Translations under genes and position numbers: made by a program | Shown: piece by piece, positions 17,428 to 26,713 of the stretch | How the letters are laid out: the number at the start of each line of letters is the position of its first letter | Numbering within the stretch: the first letter of the stretch is position 1 | DNA from: Polynucleobacter sp. AP-Titi-500A-B4 | Lineage (GTDB): Bacteria; Pseudomonadota; Gammaproteobacteria; Burkholderiales; Burkholderiaceae | DNA length: 64,000 nt | Direction: 5' to 3' | Assembly: GCF_018688095.1 (NCBI RefSeq) | Contig: NZ_CP061311.1 | Span: 1 to 64,000, forward strand | Notes under the pieces: model-generated | Seen by the model: the letters and a program-made list of their open reading frames with translations, nothing else | Told to the model about the DNA's origin: nothing | Database searches by the model: none

Positions 17428-17469
17428 CCCTTTTATTTTTAACCTCACCTTCAATACTTAGGAGTAAAC

Positions 17470-17736
17470 ATGCAAGCATTCTTAGCCAACATTCAAGGAC
17501 TAACCGCTATCGGTATCGGCCTTATCATCGGCCTCGGCGCTTTAGGAGCCTGTTTGGGCATTGGCCTTATGGGTGGTAAGTTCATTGAGGGCGCTGCTCG
17601 TCAACCTGAACTCATCAACGAATTGCAAACCAAAATGTTCCTTTTGGCTGGTTTGATTGACGCTGCGTTCTTGATCGGCGTTGGTGTTGCAATGTTGTTT
17701 GCGTTTGCAAACCCACTGCTAGCAGTTATTAAGTAA
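17470..17736 (+). CDS. atpE: F0F1 ATP synthase subunit c
   Basis: Subunit c is the rotating proton-carrying hairpin of F0. The 88-residue protein has two long hydrophobic helices joined by the polar RQPE loop (residues 44-47). The proton-binding carboxylate is D64 in LAGLIDAAFLIGVG. The glycine-rich first helix (GLGALGACLGIGLMGG) allows tight ring packing. No Ser/Thr follows the carboxylate, as would be expected of a Na+-binding site, so proton coupling is likely. A good ribosome site (TAGGAG) precedes the ATG, in keeping with the high synthesis rate this subunit needs. Confidence 0.97.
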   Translation: MQAFLANIQGLTAIGIGLIIGLGALGACLGIGLMGGKFIEGAARQPELINELQTKMFLLAGLIDAAFLIGVGVAMLFAFANPLLAVIK

Positions 17737-17799
17737 TTGTTTTGGCGCGGATGACCACAAGGTCATCCAAACGTTCTCAACAATACTGAAAGGAATATC

Positions 17800-18270
17800 G
17801 TGAATCTGAACGCGACCCTATTCGCGCAAATGATCGTCTTTTTTGTCTTATGGTGGGTTGTTGCACGCTTTGTGTGGCCACCACTAGTTAAGGCACTGGA
17901 CGAGCGTTCAACCAAAATTGCTGATGGTTTGGCTGCGGCCGAGCGCGGAAAAGAAGAGTTAGCACTCGCAAATAATGCTGCTGAGCAAGAGCTTTCAAAA
18001 GCACGTCAAGAAGGTGTTCAGCGCGTTGCTGAAGCTGAAAAGCGCGCCCAAATGTCTGCCGATGAAATTCGTGCAAATGCACAAGCTGAAGCCGCACGAA
18101 TTATTTCTCAAGCCAAAGAAGACGCTGACCAACAAGTGACTCGCGCCCGTGAAGTATTGCGTGCTGAAGTCGCAGTTTTAGCAGTTAAAGGCGCGGAGCA
18201 AATTTTGCGTCGCGAAGTTGATGCAAAAGCACACAGCGCGTTACTTGATCAATTAAAGGCAGAGCTTTGA
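17800..18270 (+). CDS. atpF: F0F1 ATP synthase subunit b
   Basis: Subunit b is the peripheral stalk that holds F1 against F0. The 156-residue protein has one N-terminal membrane helix (LFAQMIVFFVLWWVVARFVWPPLVKALDERS) followed by a long charged, alanine-rich coiled coil. It starts with GTG at 17800, after AAAGGA. Its length matches the E. coli protein (156). It ends one base before atpH, suggesting coupled translation of the two stalk proteins. No oddities apart from the GTG start. Confidence 0.96.
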   Translation: MNLNATLFAQMIVFFVLWWVVARFVWPPLVKALDERSTKIADGLAAAERGKEELALANNAAEQELSKARQEGVQRVAEAEKRAQMSADEIRANAQAEAARIISQAKEDADQQVTRAREVLRAEVAVLAVKGAEQILRREVDAKAHSALLDQLKAEL

Positions 18271-18271
18271 T

Positions 18272-18808
18272 ATGGCTGAGTTAGCCACGATTGCACGCCC
18301 TTACGCTGAAGCGCTTTTTCAAAGCGCCCAGCCTAATGAGTTTGCTAAAACTTTAGAGCAATTAAATGAATTGGCACAACTGGCTGTGCTGCCAGAAATT
18401 GCTGGCTTGTCAAATAATCCAAAGGTATCTGCGGATGACCTAACCAAACTTTTATCTGGAATGGTTAAGACAAAGCTAGATGGCAAGATTGCGAGCTTTT
18501 TAAGCCTCGTGAATCAAAATCATCGTTTGGCAGCTATTCCTGAAATTGCCCATCAGTTTGAAGCAATGAAGAATAAGAGTGAAGGTGCAGCAGAAGTAAT
18601 GATTACCAGTGCATTTCCTTTAGAGGGTTCTGCACTAAATGATTTGTTGTCAAGTTTGAAGAAGCGCTTTGGGGGTAAAGAATTGCGCCCAACTATTCAA
18701 GTTGATCCAGCGTTGATTGGCGGTGTTCGCATTCAAGTTGGTGATGAAGTCATGGATAGTTCTGTGAAGGCACAGTTAGCTCAAATGCAAGCAAGTCTTG
18801 GCGCATAA
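18272..18808 (+). CDS. atpH: F0F1 ATP synthase subunit delta
   Basis: Delta sits on top of F1 and joins it to the b-subunit stalk. The 178-residue protein starts with the family hallmark ATIARPYAEALFQSA, has FLSLVNQNHRLAAIPEI near residue 75, and ends with the conserved DPALIGGVRIQVGDEVMDSSVKAQLAQM region near 148-175. It begins 1 base after atpF and precedes atpA by 45 bases. Length and layout are normal for the family. Confidence 0.96.
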   Translation: MAELATIARPYAEALFQSAQPNEFAKTLEQLNELAQLAVLPEIAGLSNNPKVSADDLTKLLSGMVKTKLDGKIASFLSLVNQNHRLAAIPEIAHQFEAMKNKSEGAAEVMITSAFPLEGSALNDLLSSLKKRFGGKELRPTIQVDPALIGGVRIQVGDEVMDSSVKAQLAQMQASLGA

Positions 18809-18853
18809 GTTATCCCTATTAAGAACATACGAAATAAGACCCAGGAGTAAGTA

Positions 18854-20395
18854 ATGCAACTCAATCCTTCCGAGATCAGCGAGCTGATCAAAAGCCGAAT
18901 TAGCGAATTGGGCGTTGACGCTCAATCCCGCAATGAGGGCACTGTAATTTCAGTGACCGACGGTATTTGCCGTGTACATGGCTTATCTGGTGTGATGCAG
19001 GGCGAGATGTTGGAGTTCCCTAACAACACTATCGGCCTCGCTTTGAATCTTGAGCGTGATTCTGTTGGTGCTGTGGTGTTGGGTGAGTACACCCACATCA
19101 AAGAAGGCGACCCGGTGAAATGTACAGGCCGCATTTTGGAAGTTCCAGTTGGCCCAGAACTTCTTGGTCGCGTTGTTAACGCGCTTGGTCAGCCAATTGA
19201 TGGCAAAGGCCCAATCAACACCAAGTTAACTGACTTTATTGAAAAAGTTGCTCCTGGCGTTATCGCACGTCAATCTGTTAGCCAGCCAGTTCAAACTGGT
19301 TTGAAGGCGATTGATGCGATGGTTCCAATTGGTCGTGGTCAGCGTGAGTTGATCATTGGCGACCGCCAGACTGGTAAGACAGCTGTTGCGGTTGACGCGA
19401 TCATTAACCAAAAAGGTAAAGGCGTTTATTGCGTTTACGTTGCGATCGGTCAAAAAGCTTCCACTATTGCTAACGTTGTTCGCAAGCTCACCGAATTGGG
19501 CGCGATGGAGTACACCGTTGTTGTTGCAGCCAGTGCCTCTGAGTCTGCAGCGATGCAGTACCTCTCTGCATACGCAGGTTGCACTATGGGTGAATACTTC
19601 CGCGATCGCGGCGAAGATGCTTTGATTGTTTACGATGACTTGACCAAGCAAGCGGTTGCTTATCGTCAAATTTCCTTGTTGCTCCGCCGCCCACCAGGCC
19701 GCGAAGCTTATCCTGGCGACGTGTTCTACCTCCACTCACGCTTGCTCGAGCGCGCTGCTCGTGTAAATGCTGAGTATGTTGAGAAGTTCACCAACGGCGC
19801 AGTAAAAGGTAAAACCGGTTCATTGACTGCATTGCCAATCATTGAAACTCAAGCTGGTGACGTTTCTGCATTCGTTCCAACCAACGTTATTTCGATTACC
19901 GATGGTCAGATCTTCTTGGAAACCGACTTGTTCAACGCTGGTATTCGTCCTGCGATTAACGCTGGTATTTCTGTTTCCCGCGTTGGTGGTGCTGCACAAA
20001 CTAAGGTGATTAAGAAATTATCTGGCGGTATCCGTACCGACTTAGCGCAATATCGTGAATTGGCAGCGTTTGCTCAGTTCGCATCTGATCTTGACGAAGC
20101 AACCCGTAAGCAGCTCGAGCGTGGTCGTCGCGTTACTGAATTGTGTAAGCAAGCTCAATACAAGCCACTCCAGGTTTGGGAAATGGCAGCCTCACTTTAT
20201 GCAGTTAACAACGGCTTCTTCGATGACCTCGAAGTGAAGAACGTATTGGCATTCGAAAAAGGCTTACAAGATCATTTGAAATCTAAATACGCTGACTTAG
20301 TTGGTCGTATCGAAGAAACCAAAGATCTGAGCAAAGACGACGAAGCTGCTTTGCGTGCCGCTATTGAGGATTACAAGCGTTCTGCCTCTTTCTAA
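18854..20395 (+). CDS. atpA: F0F1 ATP synthase subunit alpha
   Basis: Alpha is the non-catalytic nucleotide-binding subunit of the F1 hexamer. The 513-residue protein has Walker A GDRQTGKTAVAVDAI near residues 169-183, IVYDDLTKQAVAYRQISLLLRRPPGREAYPGDVFYLHSRLLERAA in outline near 265-310, and the family signature PAINAGISVSRVGG near 367. Its length matches E. coli AtpA (513). The ATG at 18854 follows CAGGAG. A 169-residue antisense reading frame across its middle has no support as a gene. Confidence 0.98.
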   Translation: MQLNPSEISELIKSRISELGVDAQSRNEGTVISVTDGICRVHGLSGVMQGEMLEFPNNTIGLALNLERDSVGAVVLGEYTHIKEGDPVKCTGRILEVPVGPELLGRVVNALGQPIDGKGPINTKLTDFIEKVAPGVIARQSVSQPVQTGLKAIDAMVPIGRGQRELIIGDRQTGKTAVAVDAIINQKGKGVYCVYVAIGQKASTIANVVRKLTELGAMEYTVVVAASASESAAMQYLSAYAGCTMGEYFRDRGEDALIVYDDLTKQAVAYRQISLLLRRPPGREAYPGDVFYLHSRLLERAARVNAEYVEKFTNGAVKGKTGSLTALPIIETQAGDVSAFVPTNVISITDGQIFLETDLFNAGIRPAINAGISVSRVGGAAQTKVIKKLSGGIRTDLAQYRELAAFAQFASDLDEATRKQLERGRRVTELCKQAQYKPLQVWEMAASLYAVNNGFFDDLEVKNVLAFEKGLQDHLKSKYADLVGRIEETKDLSKDDEAALRAAIEDYKRSASF

Positions 20396-20412
20396 GAGGG
20401 CTCGCATAAATC

Positions 20413-21282
20413 ATGGCAAGCACAAAAGAGATACGATCTAAGATCAAGAGCGTGCAAAACACGCGCAAGATCACGAAGGCAATGGAAATGGTTGCCGCAT
20501 CCAAGATGCGTCGCGCCCAGGAGCGCATGCGTAATGCGCGCCCATATGCTGAAAAAATTCGTGAGATCGTTGCTAACCTTTCAAAAGCTAATCCTGAGTT
20601 CCGCCCTGCTTATATGGCAACTCGTGAAGTGAAGAAGGTCGGCACGATTTTGGTTACTACAGACAAAGGCTTGTGCGGCGGTTTAAACACCAACGTCTTG
20701 CGTTTGATTGCGAACCAAGTGCGCGATTTGCAAGGAAACAATATTGAGATTGCGTACACCGCAATCGGTTCAAAAGGCCTACAATTTTTGAACCGCTCAA
20801 AAGCAAAACTGATTTCTCAAACAATTCAAATCGGCGATACCCCCCATTTGGATGTTTTGATTGGCGCAATTACTGCCCAATTAGAAGCGTTTGAGCGCGG
20901 CGAGATTGATGCTGTTTATTTGGCATATACCCGCTTTGTAAATGCAATGAAACAAGAGCCTGTTTTAGAGAAGCTTTTGCCTTTGGAGGCAGCCGACCTG
21001 ACTCCAGAAGATAAGGCAGGCCCATCTTGGGATTACATTTACGAACCTGATGCTGAGTCCATTCTGAATGGCTTATTAAAGCGTTATGTTGAAGCAATGA
21101 TTTATCAAGCGGTTGCCGAAAACATGGCTTCTGAGCAGTCTGCACGCATGGTCTCAATGAAGGCCGCTTCAGATAATGCGAAGAACGTCATTGGTGAATT
21201 GCAATTGGATTACAACAAGACTCGACAAGCTGCTATTACCAAAGAGTTGTCAGAAATTGTTGGCGGAGCGGCTGCGGTTTAA
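20413..21282 (+). CDS. atpG: F0F1 ATP synthase subunit gamma
   Basis: Gamma is the central rotor shaft that drives conformational change in the alpha/beta hexamer. The 289-residue protein opens with STKEIRSKIKSVQNTRKITKAMEMVAASKMR, the N-terminal coiled-coil helix, has TTDKGLCGGLNTNV near 78, and ends with the C-terminal helix QSARMVSMKAASDNA...YNKTRQAAITKELSEIVGGAAA. Both terminal helices are intact and of normal length. It lies 17 bases after atpA and 55 before atpD. Confidence 0.97.
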   Translation: MASTKEIRSKIKSVQNTRKITKAMEMVAASKMRRAQERMRNARPYAEKIREIVANLSKANPEFRPAYMATREVKKVGTILVTTDKGLCGGLNTNVLRLIANQVRDLQGNNIEIAYTAIGSKGLQFLNRSKAKLISQTIQIGDTPHLDVLIGAITAQLEAFERGEIDAVYLAYTRFVNAMKQEPVLEKLLPLEAADLTPEDKAGPSWDYIYEPDAESILNGLLKRYVEAMIYQAVAENMASEQSARMVSMKAASDNAKNVIGELQLDYNKTRQAAITKELSEIVGGAAAV

Positions 21283-21337
21283 GCGGTCAGCGTTTAGGAA
21301 TACGACAGAATTCAGGAATTAAAAGCGGAGAAATGCG

Positions 21338-22738
21338 ATGAGTAACGGAAATATCGTGCAATGTATCGGTCCAGTGGTGGACATTCAGTTCCCACGTGAC
21401 AAAATGCCAAACATTTATGATGCGTTGACATTAGTTGATAGCGGCGAAAAATCATTTGCTGAAAAAGGCTTGACCTTTGAAGTTCAGCAACAAATCGGTG
21501 ACGGCGTAGTTCGCGCGATTGCCATGGGTGCGAGCGATGGCTTGCGTCGTGGCATGGAAGTGAAATCTACAGGTAAGCCAATTTCTGTGCCAGTTGGCCC
21601 AGCAACATTAGGCCGCATCATGGACGTTTTAGGGCGCCCAATTGATGACGCAGGTCCGATTGCTACTGAAGAGCGTCGCGCTATTCACCAGCCAGCGCCT
21701 AAGTTTGATGAGCTCTCGCCTTCTGTTGACTTGCTCGAAACCGGTATTAAGGTTATTGACTTAGTTTGCCCGTTCGCTAAAGGCGGTAAGGTTGGCTTGT
21801 TCGGTGGTGCCGGTGTTGGTAAGACCGTGAACATGATGGAATTGATTAACAACATCGCTAAGCAACACTCAGGTTTGTCAGTGTTCGCCGGTGTTGGTGA
21901 GCGTACTCGTGAAGGTAATGACTTCTACCACGAGATGAAAGAATCTAACGTTATCGACAAAGTGGCGATGGTGTTTGGTCAGATGAACGAGCCTCCTGGC
22001 AACCGTTTGCGCGTTGCGTTGACTGGTTTGACTATGGCTGAAGCGTTCCGTGACGAAGGCCGTGACATTTTGTTCTTCGTTGATAACATCTACCGTTACA
22101 CACTGGCTGGTACTGAAGTTTCTGCGTTGCTAGGTCGTATGCCTTCTGCTGTGGGTTACCAACCTACATTGGCTGAAGAGATGGGTAAATTGCAAGAGCG
22201 CATTACCTCTACTAAGACTGGTTCCGTTACTTCTATCCAGGCCGTTTACGTTCCTGCGGATGACTTAACCGATCCGTCACCAGCGACAACCTTCTTGCAC
22301 TTAGACTCCACAGTTGTGTTGTCACGTGATATTGCAGCATTGGGTATTTACCCAGCGGTTGATCCATTGGACTCCACCAGCCGTCAGCTCGACCCACAAG
22401 TGGTTGGTCAAGAGCACTATGAAGTTGCTCGTGACGTACAGATGACTTTGCAGCGCTACAAAGAATTGCGCGACATTATTGCGATTTTGGGTATGGACGA
22501 GTTGTCACCAGAAGACAAATTGGCTGTATCACGTGCTCGTAAGATTCAGCGTTTCTTGTCCCAGCCTTTCCACGTTGCTGAAGTGTTTACTGGTTCACCA
22601 GGCAAATACGTGCCATTGAAAGAAACCATCCGTGGTTTCAAAATGATCTGCAGCGGCGAATTGGATCACTTGCCTGAGCAAGCGTTTTACATGGTGGGTT
22701 CAATTGATGAAGCCATCGAGAAAGCCAAGAAGCTTTAA
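21338..22738 (+). CDS. atpD: F0F1 ATP synthase subunit beta
   Basis: Beta carries the catalytic sites of F1. The 466-residue protein has Walker A FGGAGVGKTVNMMELI near residues 154-169, the catalytic GERTREGNDFYHEM near 187 and the DELSEED-like loop DELSPEDKLAVSRARK near 388. In the Walker B region it reads DILFFVDNIYRYTLAGTE, where many homologues have DNIFRFT. These are conservative aromatic and basic changes also seen in other betaproteobacteria as far as I recall. It is followed by atpC after 21 bases. Confidence 0.98.
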   Translation: MSNGNIVQCIGPVVDIQFPRDKMPNIYDALTLVDSGEKSFAEKGLTFEVQQQIGDGVVRAIAMGASDGLRRGMEVKSTGKPISVPVGPATLGRIMDVLGRPIDDAGPIATEERRAIHQPAPKFDELSPSVDLLETGIKVIDLVCPFAKGGKVGLFGGAGVGKTVNMMELINNIAKQHSGLSVFAGVGERTREGNDFYHEMKESNVIDKVAMVFGQMNEPPGNRLRVALTGLTMAEAFRDEGRDILFFVDNIYRYTLAGTEVSALLGRMPSAVGYQPTLAEEMGKLQERITSTKTGSVTSIQAVYVPADDLTDPSPATTFLHLDSTVVLSRDIAALGIYPAVDPLDSTSRQLDPQVVGQEHYEVARDVQMTLQRYKELRDIIAILGMDELSPEDKLAVSRARKIQRFLSQPFHVAEVFTGSPGKYVPLKETIRGFKMICSGELDHLPEQAFYMVGSIDEAIEKAKKL

Positions 22739-22759
22739 TCGATTTCATCTAGGGAAATT

Positions 22760-23176
22760 ATGTCAAACATACATGTCGACGTAGTTAGTGCCGAGCGCTC
22801 TATTTTCAGTGGAGAGGCTAAGTTTGTAGCCCTTCCTGGTGAGGGTGGCGAGCTTGGCATCTTGCATGGTCACACCCCACTGATTACCCGTATTCGTCCT
22901 GGCTCTGTTCGCATTGAAAAGGCGGATGGCGATGAAGAATTCGTGTTTGTTGCTGGCGGTTATTTAGAAGTTCAGCCTGATCGCGTTACCGTATTAGCAG
23001 ATACCGCTATTCGCGGACACGATCTTGATGAAGCAAAAGCATTAGAAGCCAAGAAGCGTGCAGAAGAAGCAATGCAAAACCGCGGCACTGATTTTGATTT
23101 GGCATTGGCCCAGTCCGAGTTTGCCATGGCAGCCGCTCAGCTTGCTGCTATCGCTCGTTTCCGCCGTAAAAAGTAA
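22760..23176 (+). CDS. atpC: F0F1 ATP synthase subunit epsilon
   Basis: Epsilon binds gamma at the base of F1 and inhibits ATP hydrolysis through its C-terminal helices. The 138-residue protein has the beta-sandwich domain with VSAERSIFSGEAKFVALPGEGGELGILHGHTPLIT near residues 8-42, VFVAGGYLEVQPDRVTVLAD near 70-90, and a C-terminal helical hairpin rich in Ala and Glu. It closes the atpBEFHAGDC order. The gene hemE starts 15 bases later in the same direction, with no terminator visible between them. Confidence 0.96.
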   Translation: MSNIHVDVVSAERSIFSGEAKFVALPGEGGELGILHGHTPLITRIRPGSVRIEKADGDEEFVFVAGGYLEVQPDRVTVLADTAIRGHDLDEAKALEAKKRAEEAMQNRGTDFDLALAQSEFAMAAAQLAAIARFRRKK

Positions 23177-23191
23177 AAGTCGGTCATTCCC

Positions 23192-24304
23192 TTGTTATTA
23201 AATGATCGGTTTTTGAAGGCCTGCCTGGGCGAAGCGGTTGACCAAACACCGCTTTGGCTCATGCGACAAGCTGGCCGCTATCTTCCCGAATACAATGCGA
23301 CCCGTGCTAAAGCTGGAAGCTTTCTCGGGCTTGCAAAAAATCCTGCATACGCCACTGAGGTAACACTTCAACCTTTGGATCGCTATCCATTGGATGCGGC
23401 TATTTTGTTCTCCGATATTTTGACCATTCCTGATGCAATGGGATTGGGCTTGAAATTTACGACTGGCGAAGGCCCGAGCTTTGATCACCCCCTTCGCACT
23501 GAAGAAGCGGTTAAAAAATTACGTGTCGCAGACATGGGTGAACTGAAATATGTATTTGATGCCGTTTCAGAGATTCGTAAGGCGCTGATACAGGATGGCA
23601 AGCAACGTGTTCCATTGATTGGCTTCTCTGGAAGCCCATGGACATTAGCTTGCTACATGATTGATGGTTCTGGTTCTGATGATTTCCGCCATGCTAAAAC
23701 CATGATGTTCAGCCGTCCTGATTTGTTGAAGCACATCTTAGATATCAACGCTCAATCGGTTGCTGCGTATCTTACTGAGCAAGCAAAAGCCGGCGCACAA
23801 GCGCTGATGATTTTTGATACTTGGGGCGGAATGTTGCCAGACGGTTGGTATCAAGAGATGTCTTTGGCCTCTATGCAAAAAGTGATTGCGATGTTGCCAA
23901 GAGAGCATGAAGGTAGAAAAATTCCAGTGATTATGTTTACCAAGGGCGGCGCCATTTGGTTAAACGATATGGCGCAAGTTGGCGCGGATGTGATTGCAAT
24001 GGATTGGACTATGTCGCTCAGTCGCGCACGCAAACAATTGCTTGCATTGAACAAGCCGCTAGCATTACAGGGTAATTTAGACCCGCTTGTGCTGTTCTCA
24101 GAACCCGCAGACATTGCAAAACAAGCAACCATACTGTTAGATGATCTCGCGAGTGCTCCCGCTCTAAAACCAGGCTTGCATCCTTTAGATGGGCACGTCT
24201 TTAATCTGGGGCATGGAATTTCTCAATTTACGCCACCAGAAAGCGTTACAGTTTTGGCTGAAACGGTCATCAAGCACTCCAGGGCTCTAAGATCAAAGCA
24301 ATAA
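23192..24304 (+). CDS. hemE: Uroporphyrinogen decarboxylase
   Basis: HemE removes the four acetate carboxyls of uroporphyrinogen III to give coproporphyrinogen III in heme synthesis. The 370-residue protein has the family signature PLWLMRQAGRYLPEY near residues 20-34, with the substrate-binding arginine, PLDAAILFSDILTIPDAMG near 66, GFSGSPWTLACYMIDG near 144 and the C-terminal NLGHGISQFTPPESV. The start is a TTG at 23192 with a weak ribosome site, possibly relying on readthrough translation from atpC. Placement after the ATP synthase genes links heme supply with respiration; I infer co-transcription. Confidence 0.96.
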   Translation: MLLNDRFLKACLGEAVDQTPLWLMRQAGRYLPEYNATRAKAGSFLGLAKNPAYATEVTLQPLDRYPLDAAILFSDILTIPDAMGLGLKFTTGEGPSFDHPLRTEEAVKKLRVADMGELKYVFDAVSEIRKALIQDGKQRVPLIGFSGSPWTLACYMIDGSGSDDFRHAKTMMFSRPDLLKHILDINAQSVAAYLTEQAKAGAQALMIFDTWGGMLPDGWYQEMSLASMQKVIAMLPREHEGRKIPVIMFTKGGAIWLNDMAQVGADVIAMDWTMSLSRARKQLLALNKPLALQGNLDPLVLFSEPADIAKQATILLDDLASAPALKPGLHPLDGHVFNLGHGISQFTPPESVTVLAETVIKHSRALRSKQ

Positions 24305-24571
24305 TCCTGAGTGATTGCTAACTTGCAGCTAAGATTTTTGGCAAAAGTTATGCACAGTTTTGGTTACAAATCAAAATTCAGGGGGATTCCGATTAAAGAT
24401 GAATTTTTACTTTCGGAAGATGATGTAAATAACTGATTTATATAGTTATTTAATAATAATGCTCAAAAACAGAGCCGCTAGAGTTTGCTGGTAAATTAGC
24501 TTATAAATCACAGTTCTTGGATGATATCCACAGACTTATCCACAAGCAAAAAAGAAAAAACGAAGTAAATC
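24305..24571. promoter_or_regulatory. hemE-priA gap with DnaA-box-like sites
   Basis: This 267-bp A/T-rich gap has two exact matches to the DnaA-box consensus TTATNCACA: TTATGCACA at 24348-24356 and TTATCCACA at 24536-24544. A one-mismatch site ATATCCACA lies at 24524-24532. The last two are 12 bp apart and end 27 bases before priA. I see no gene and no clear terminator here. The sites suggest DnaA binding near the priA promoter, which is inference. Confidence 0.55.
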
Positions 24572-26710
24572 ATGTCTTCACCCATCGTGGTCCAAGTTGT
24601 TGTTGATAAGCCTTTGGCCCAGGGTTTTGATTATTTATGGGACAAGAGCGCATTGGGGTTAGATCCCGAGGTGGGCCATATTGTTGAGGTTCCATTTGGG
24701 CCCGCAACATTGGTAGGCATGGTCATAAAAGTTAGCGCTCACTCTGATTTTGATATTGAGAAGTTAAAGCCCGTTACCCAGTTGGCACCACTACCGCCAA
24801 TGGACCCTGCCGCTTTGAGGCTAATGAATTTTGCAAGCCAATACTACATCCATGGACTTGGAGAAACCATCATCCCTACGATTCCACAGATGTGGAAAAA
24901 GTCCTCGGACTGGGAAAAAATATTAGCAAAGATAAATCCAGCAGAGGCGAAAAAAACCAAGAAGAAAAAAGTTGAAGAGCCCGTGCGTTCTGAAGGCTAC
25001 ATCGGCGAATCACAACTCAATGAAGCACAAGAAGAGGCCTTAAAACAGCTTCGCGCAAGTAGCACCCAAAAGGAATTTAAAGCAAGTCTTTTGCAGGGAC
25101 AAACGGGTAGTGGCAAAACCGCAGTATTTTTAAATTGGCTTAAAACAGTTCTTGGTGATGAAAATTCTCAGGCGCTTATTTTGGTGCCAGAGATTAACCT
25201 CACTCCGCAATTAGAGCGAAGGGTGCGCGCTTATTTCCCAGATAAAAAAATGGTGGTGCTACACAGTGGCATCAGCGAAAAGAAACGCGGCATCGCTTGG
25301 TATGAGGCTGTCACCGGAAAGGCGCAAATCATTTTAGGGACGCGATTGGCTGCATTGACGCCCCTGCCAAACCTACGCGCAATTGTGGTGGATGAAGAGC
25401 ATGACCCTTCTTATAAACAACAGGATGGTATTCGTTATTCCGCTAGAGATCTAGCAGTGTGGCGTGCACATGATTTAAAAATTCCGATACTACTATCTTC
25501 AGCAACGCCCTCTCTAGAGACTTGGATGGCAGCCAAATCAGGGCGCTATCAATATCTGCGTTTAGATCAGCGTGCACAAGGGGCAGGCTTACCAAGAGTG
25601 CATTTGATCAATACGCGAGACCCTCAAAATCAATTTAGCCCAGGAGATCTAGATAAGCCCGCAACAAAAATTTCATTGAGCAAGCCATTGGTTGGCGCCA
25701 TTAATAGAAGTCTTCAAGAAAAAAAGCAAAGCCTAGTTTTAATTAATCGAAGGGGCTATGCACCAGTCTTAAGTTGCGGCGCATGTTCATGGCTATCAAA
25801 GTGTCAGCAATGTAGCTCGTACATGGTGATGCATAAAGCAGGCGCTTTAGGCCGTAAGCCAGTCTTAAGTTGTCACCATTGTGGTTTAGTGAAACCTATT
25901 CCAAGTCATTGCCCAGATTGTGGCAATGCTGATTTGAAAACCCTTGGACAGGGCACACAAAAGCTTGAAGATTCCATTGAAGAGGTTTGGCCAGGAGCAC
26001 GCGTTTTACGGGTTGACACTGACTCTAGCCGCAAGAGCAAGGGTGCTGAGGAGCTGTTTCAAGAAATTCATGATGGGAATGTAGATATTGTGGTTGGCAC
26101 CCAAATGATTGCCAAAGGACACGACTACCAAAATATTGGTTTGGTTGCGGTTTTAGATGCCGATAGTCGCTTGTTCTCCCAAGATTTTCGGGCGGCAGAG
26201 AGATTGTTTGCCCAACTTGTTCAGGTTGCAGGCCGAGCTGGGCGCGCCAGTAAGGATGGTGAGGAGAGCGGCGACATTTATATCGAAACACAATTCCCAG
26301 AGGCAGCAGTATTTCAATATTTATTACGACATGATGTGGATGGATTTTTATCCCACATTGCTAGCGAACGAGACGAGGCAAAATTGCCGCCCTTCTCTTA
26401 TCAAGGCTTGGTGCACGCAGAGGCTAAAAGCTTAGACAAAGCGATTGGGTTTTTAAGCTCTCTGAAGGGGCGTTTGAGGGGTCAGGGCTTGATTACACAA
26501 GGCTTACGAGTCTATGATCCTGTTCCCAAGAGTATGTTGCGGGTAGCCGGAATTGAGCGGGCTCAGCTCGTAGTGGAGTCCGATGATCGCAGGCAACTAC
26601 AGGATGCTTTAGAGGCTATCGATCGCGAGTTACGCGATAGCTCACAGGGCCGCATTAGCAAGGTTGATCGAATTCGTTGGTTGATTGAGCGCGATCCAAT
26701 CTCAATCTAG
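24572..26710 (+). CDS. priA: Primosomal protein N' (replication restart helicase PriA)
   Basis: PriA recognises stalled forks and D-loops and reloads the replicative helicase. The 712-residue protein has an N-terminal DNA-binding part, Walker A LLQGQTGSGKTAVFL near residue 175, the DEEH box VVDEEHDPSYKQQDG near 274, the ATP-driven motor motifs VGTQMIAKGHDY and VQVAGRAGRA near 510-555, and a cysteine-rich double zinc site between about 405 and 455 (CGACSWLSKCQQC, CHHCG, CPDCG). Length is normal (E. coli 732). DnaA-box-like sites lie just upstream. It ends 3 bases from the convergent gcvH. Confidence 0.97.
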   Translation: MSSPIVVQVVVDKPLAQGFDYLWDKSALGLDPEVGHIVEVPFGPATLVGMVIKVSAHSDFDIEKLKPVTQLAPLPPMDPAALRLMNFASQYYIHGLGETIIPTIPQMWKKSSDWEKILAKINPAEAKKTKKKKVEEPVRSEGYIGESQLNEAQEEALKQLRASSTQKEFKASLLQGQTGSGKTAVFLNWLKTVLGDENSQALILVPEINLTPQLERRVRAYFPDKKMVVLHSGISEKKRGIAWYEAVTGKAQIILGTRLAALTPLPNLRAIVVDEEHDPSYKQQDGIRYSARDLAVWRAHDLKIPILLSSATPSLETWMAAKSGRYQYLRLDQRAQGAGLPRVHLINTRDPQNQFSPGDLDKPATKISLSKPLVGAINRSLQEKKQSLVLINRRGYAPVLSCGACSWLSKCQQCSSYMVMHKAGALGRKPVLSCHHCGLVKPIPSHCPDCGNADLKTLGQGTQKLEDSIEEVWPGARVLRVDTDSSRKSKGAEELFQEIHDGNVDIVVGTQMIAKGHDYQNIGLVAVLDADSRLFSQDFRAAERLFAQLVQVAGRAGRASKDGEESGDIYIETQFPEAAVFQYLLRHDVDGFLSHIASERDEAKLPPFSYQGLVHAEAKSLDKAIGFLSSLKGRLRGQGLITQGLRVYDPVPKSMLRVAGIERAQLVVESDDRRQLQDALEAIDRELRDSSQGRISKVDRIRWLIERDPISI

Positions 26711-26713
26711 CGC

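Noticed and set aside
19226..19735. 169-codon open frame on the minus strand inside atpA
   Set aside because: It lies wholly antisense to a highly conserved gene and has no recognisable motif or ribosome site; it results from the codon bias of atpA.
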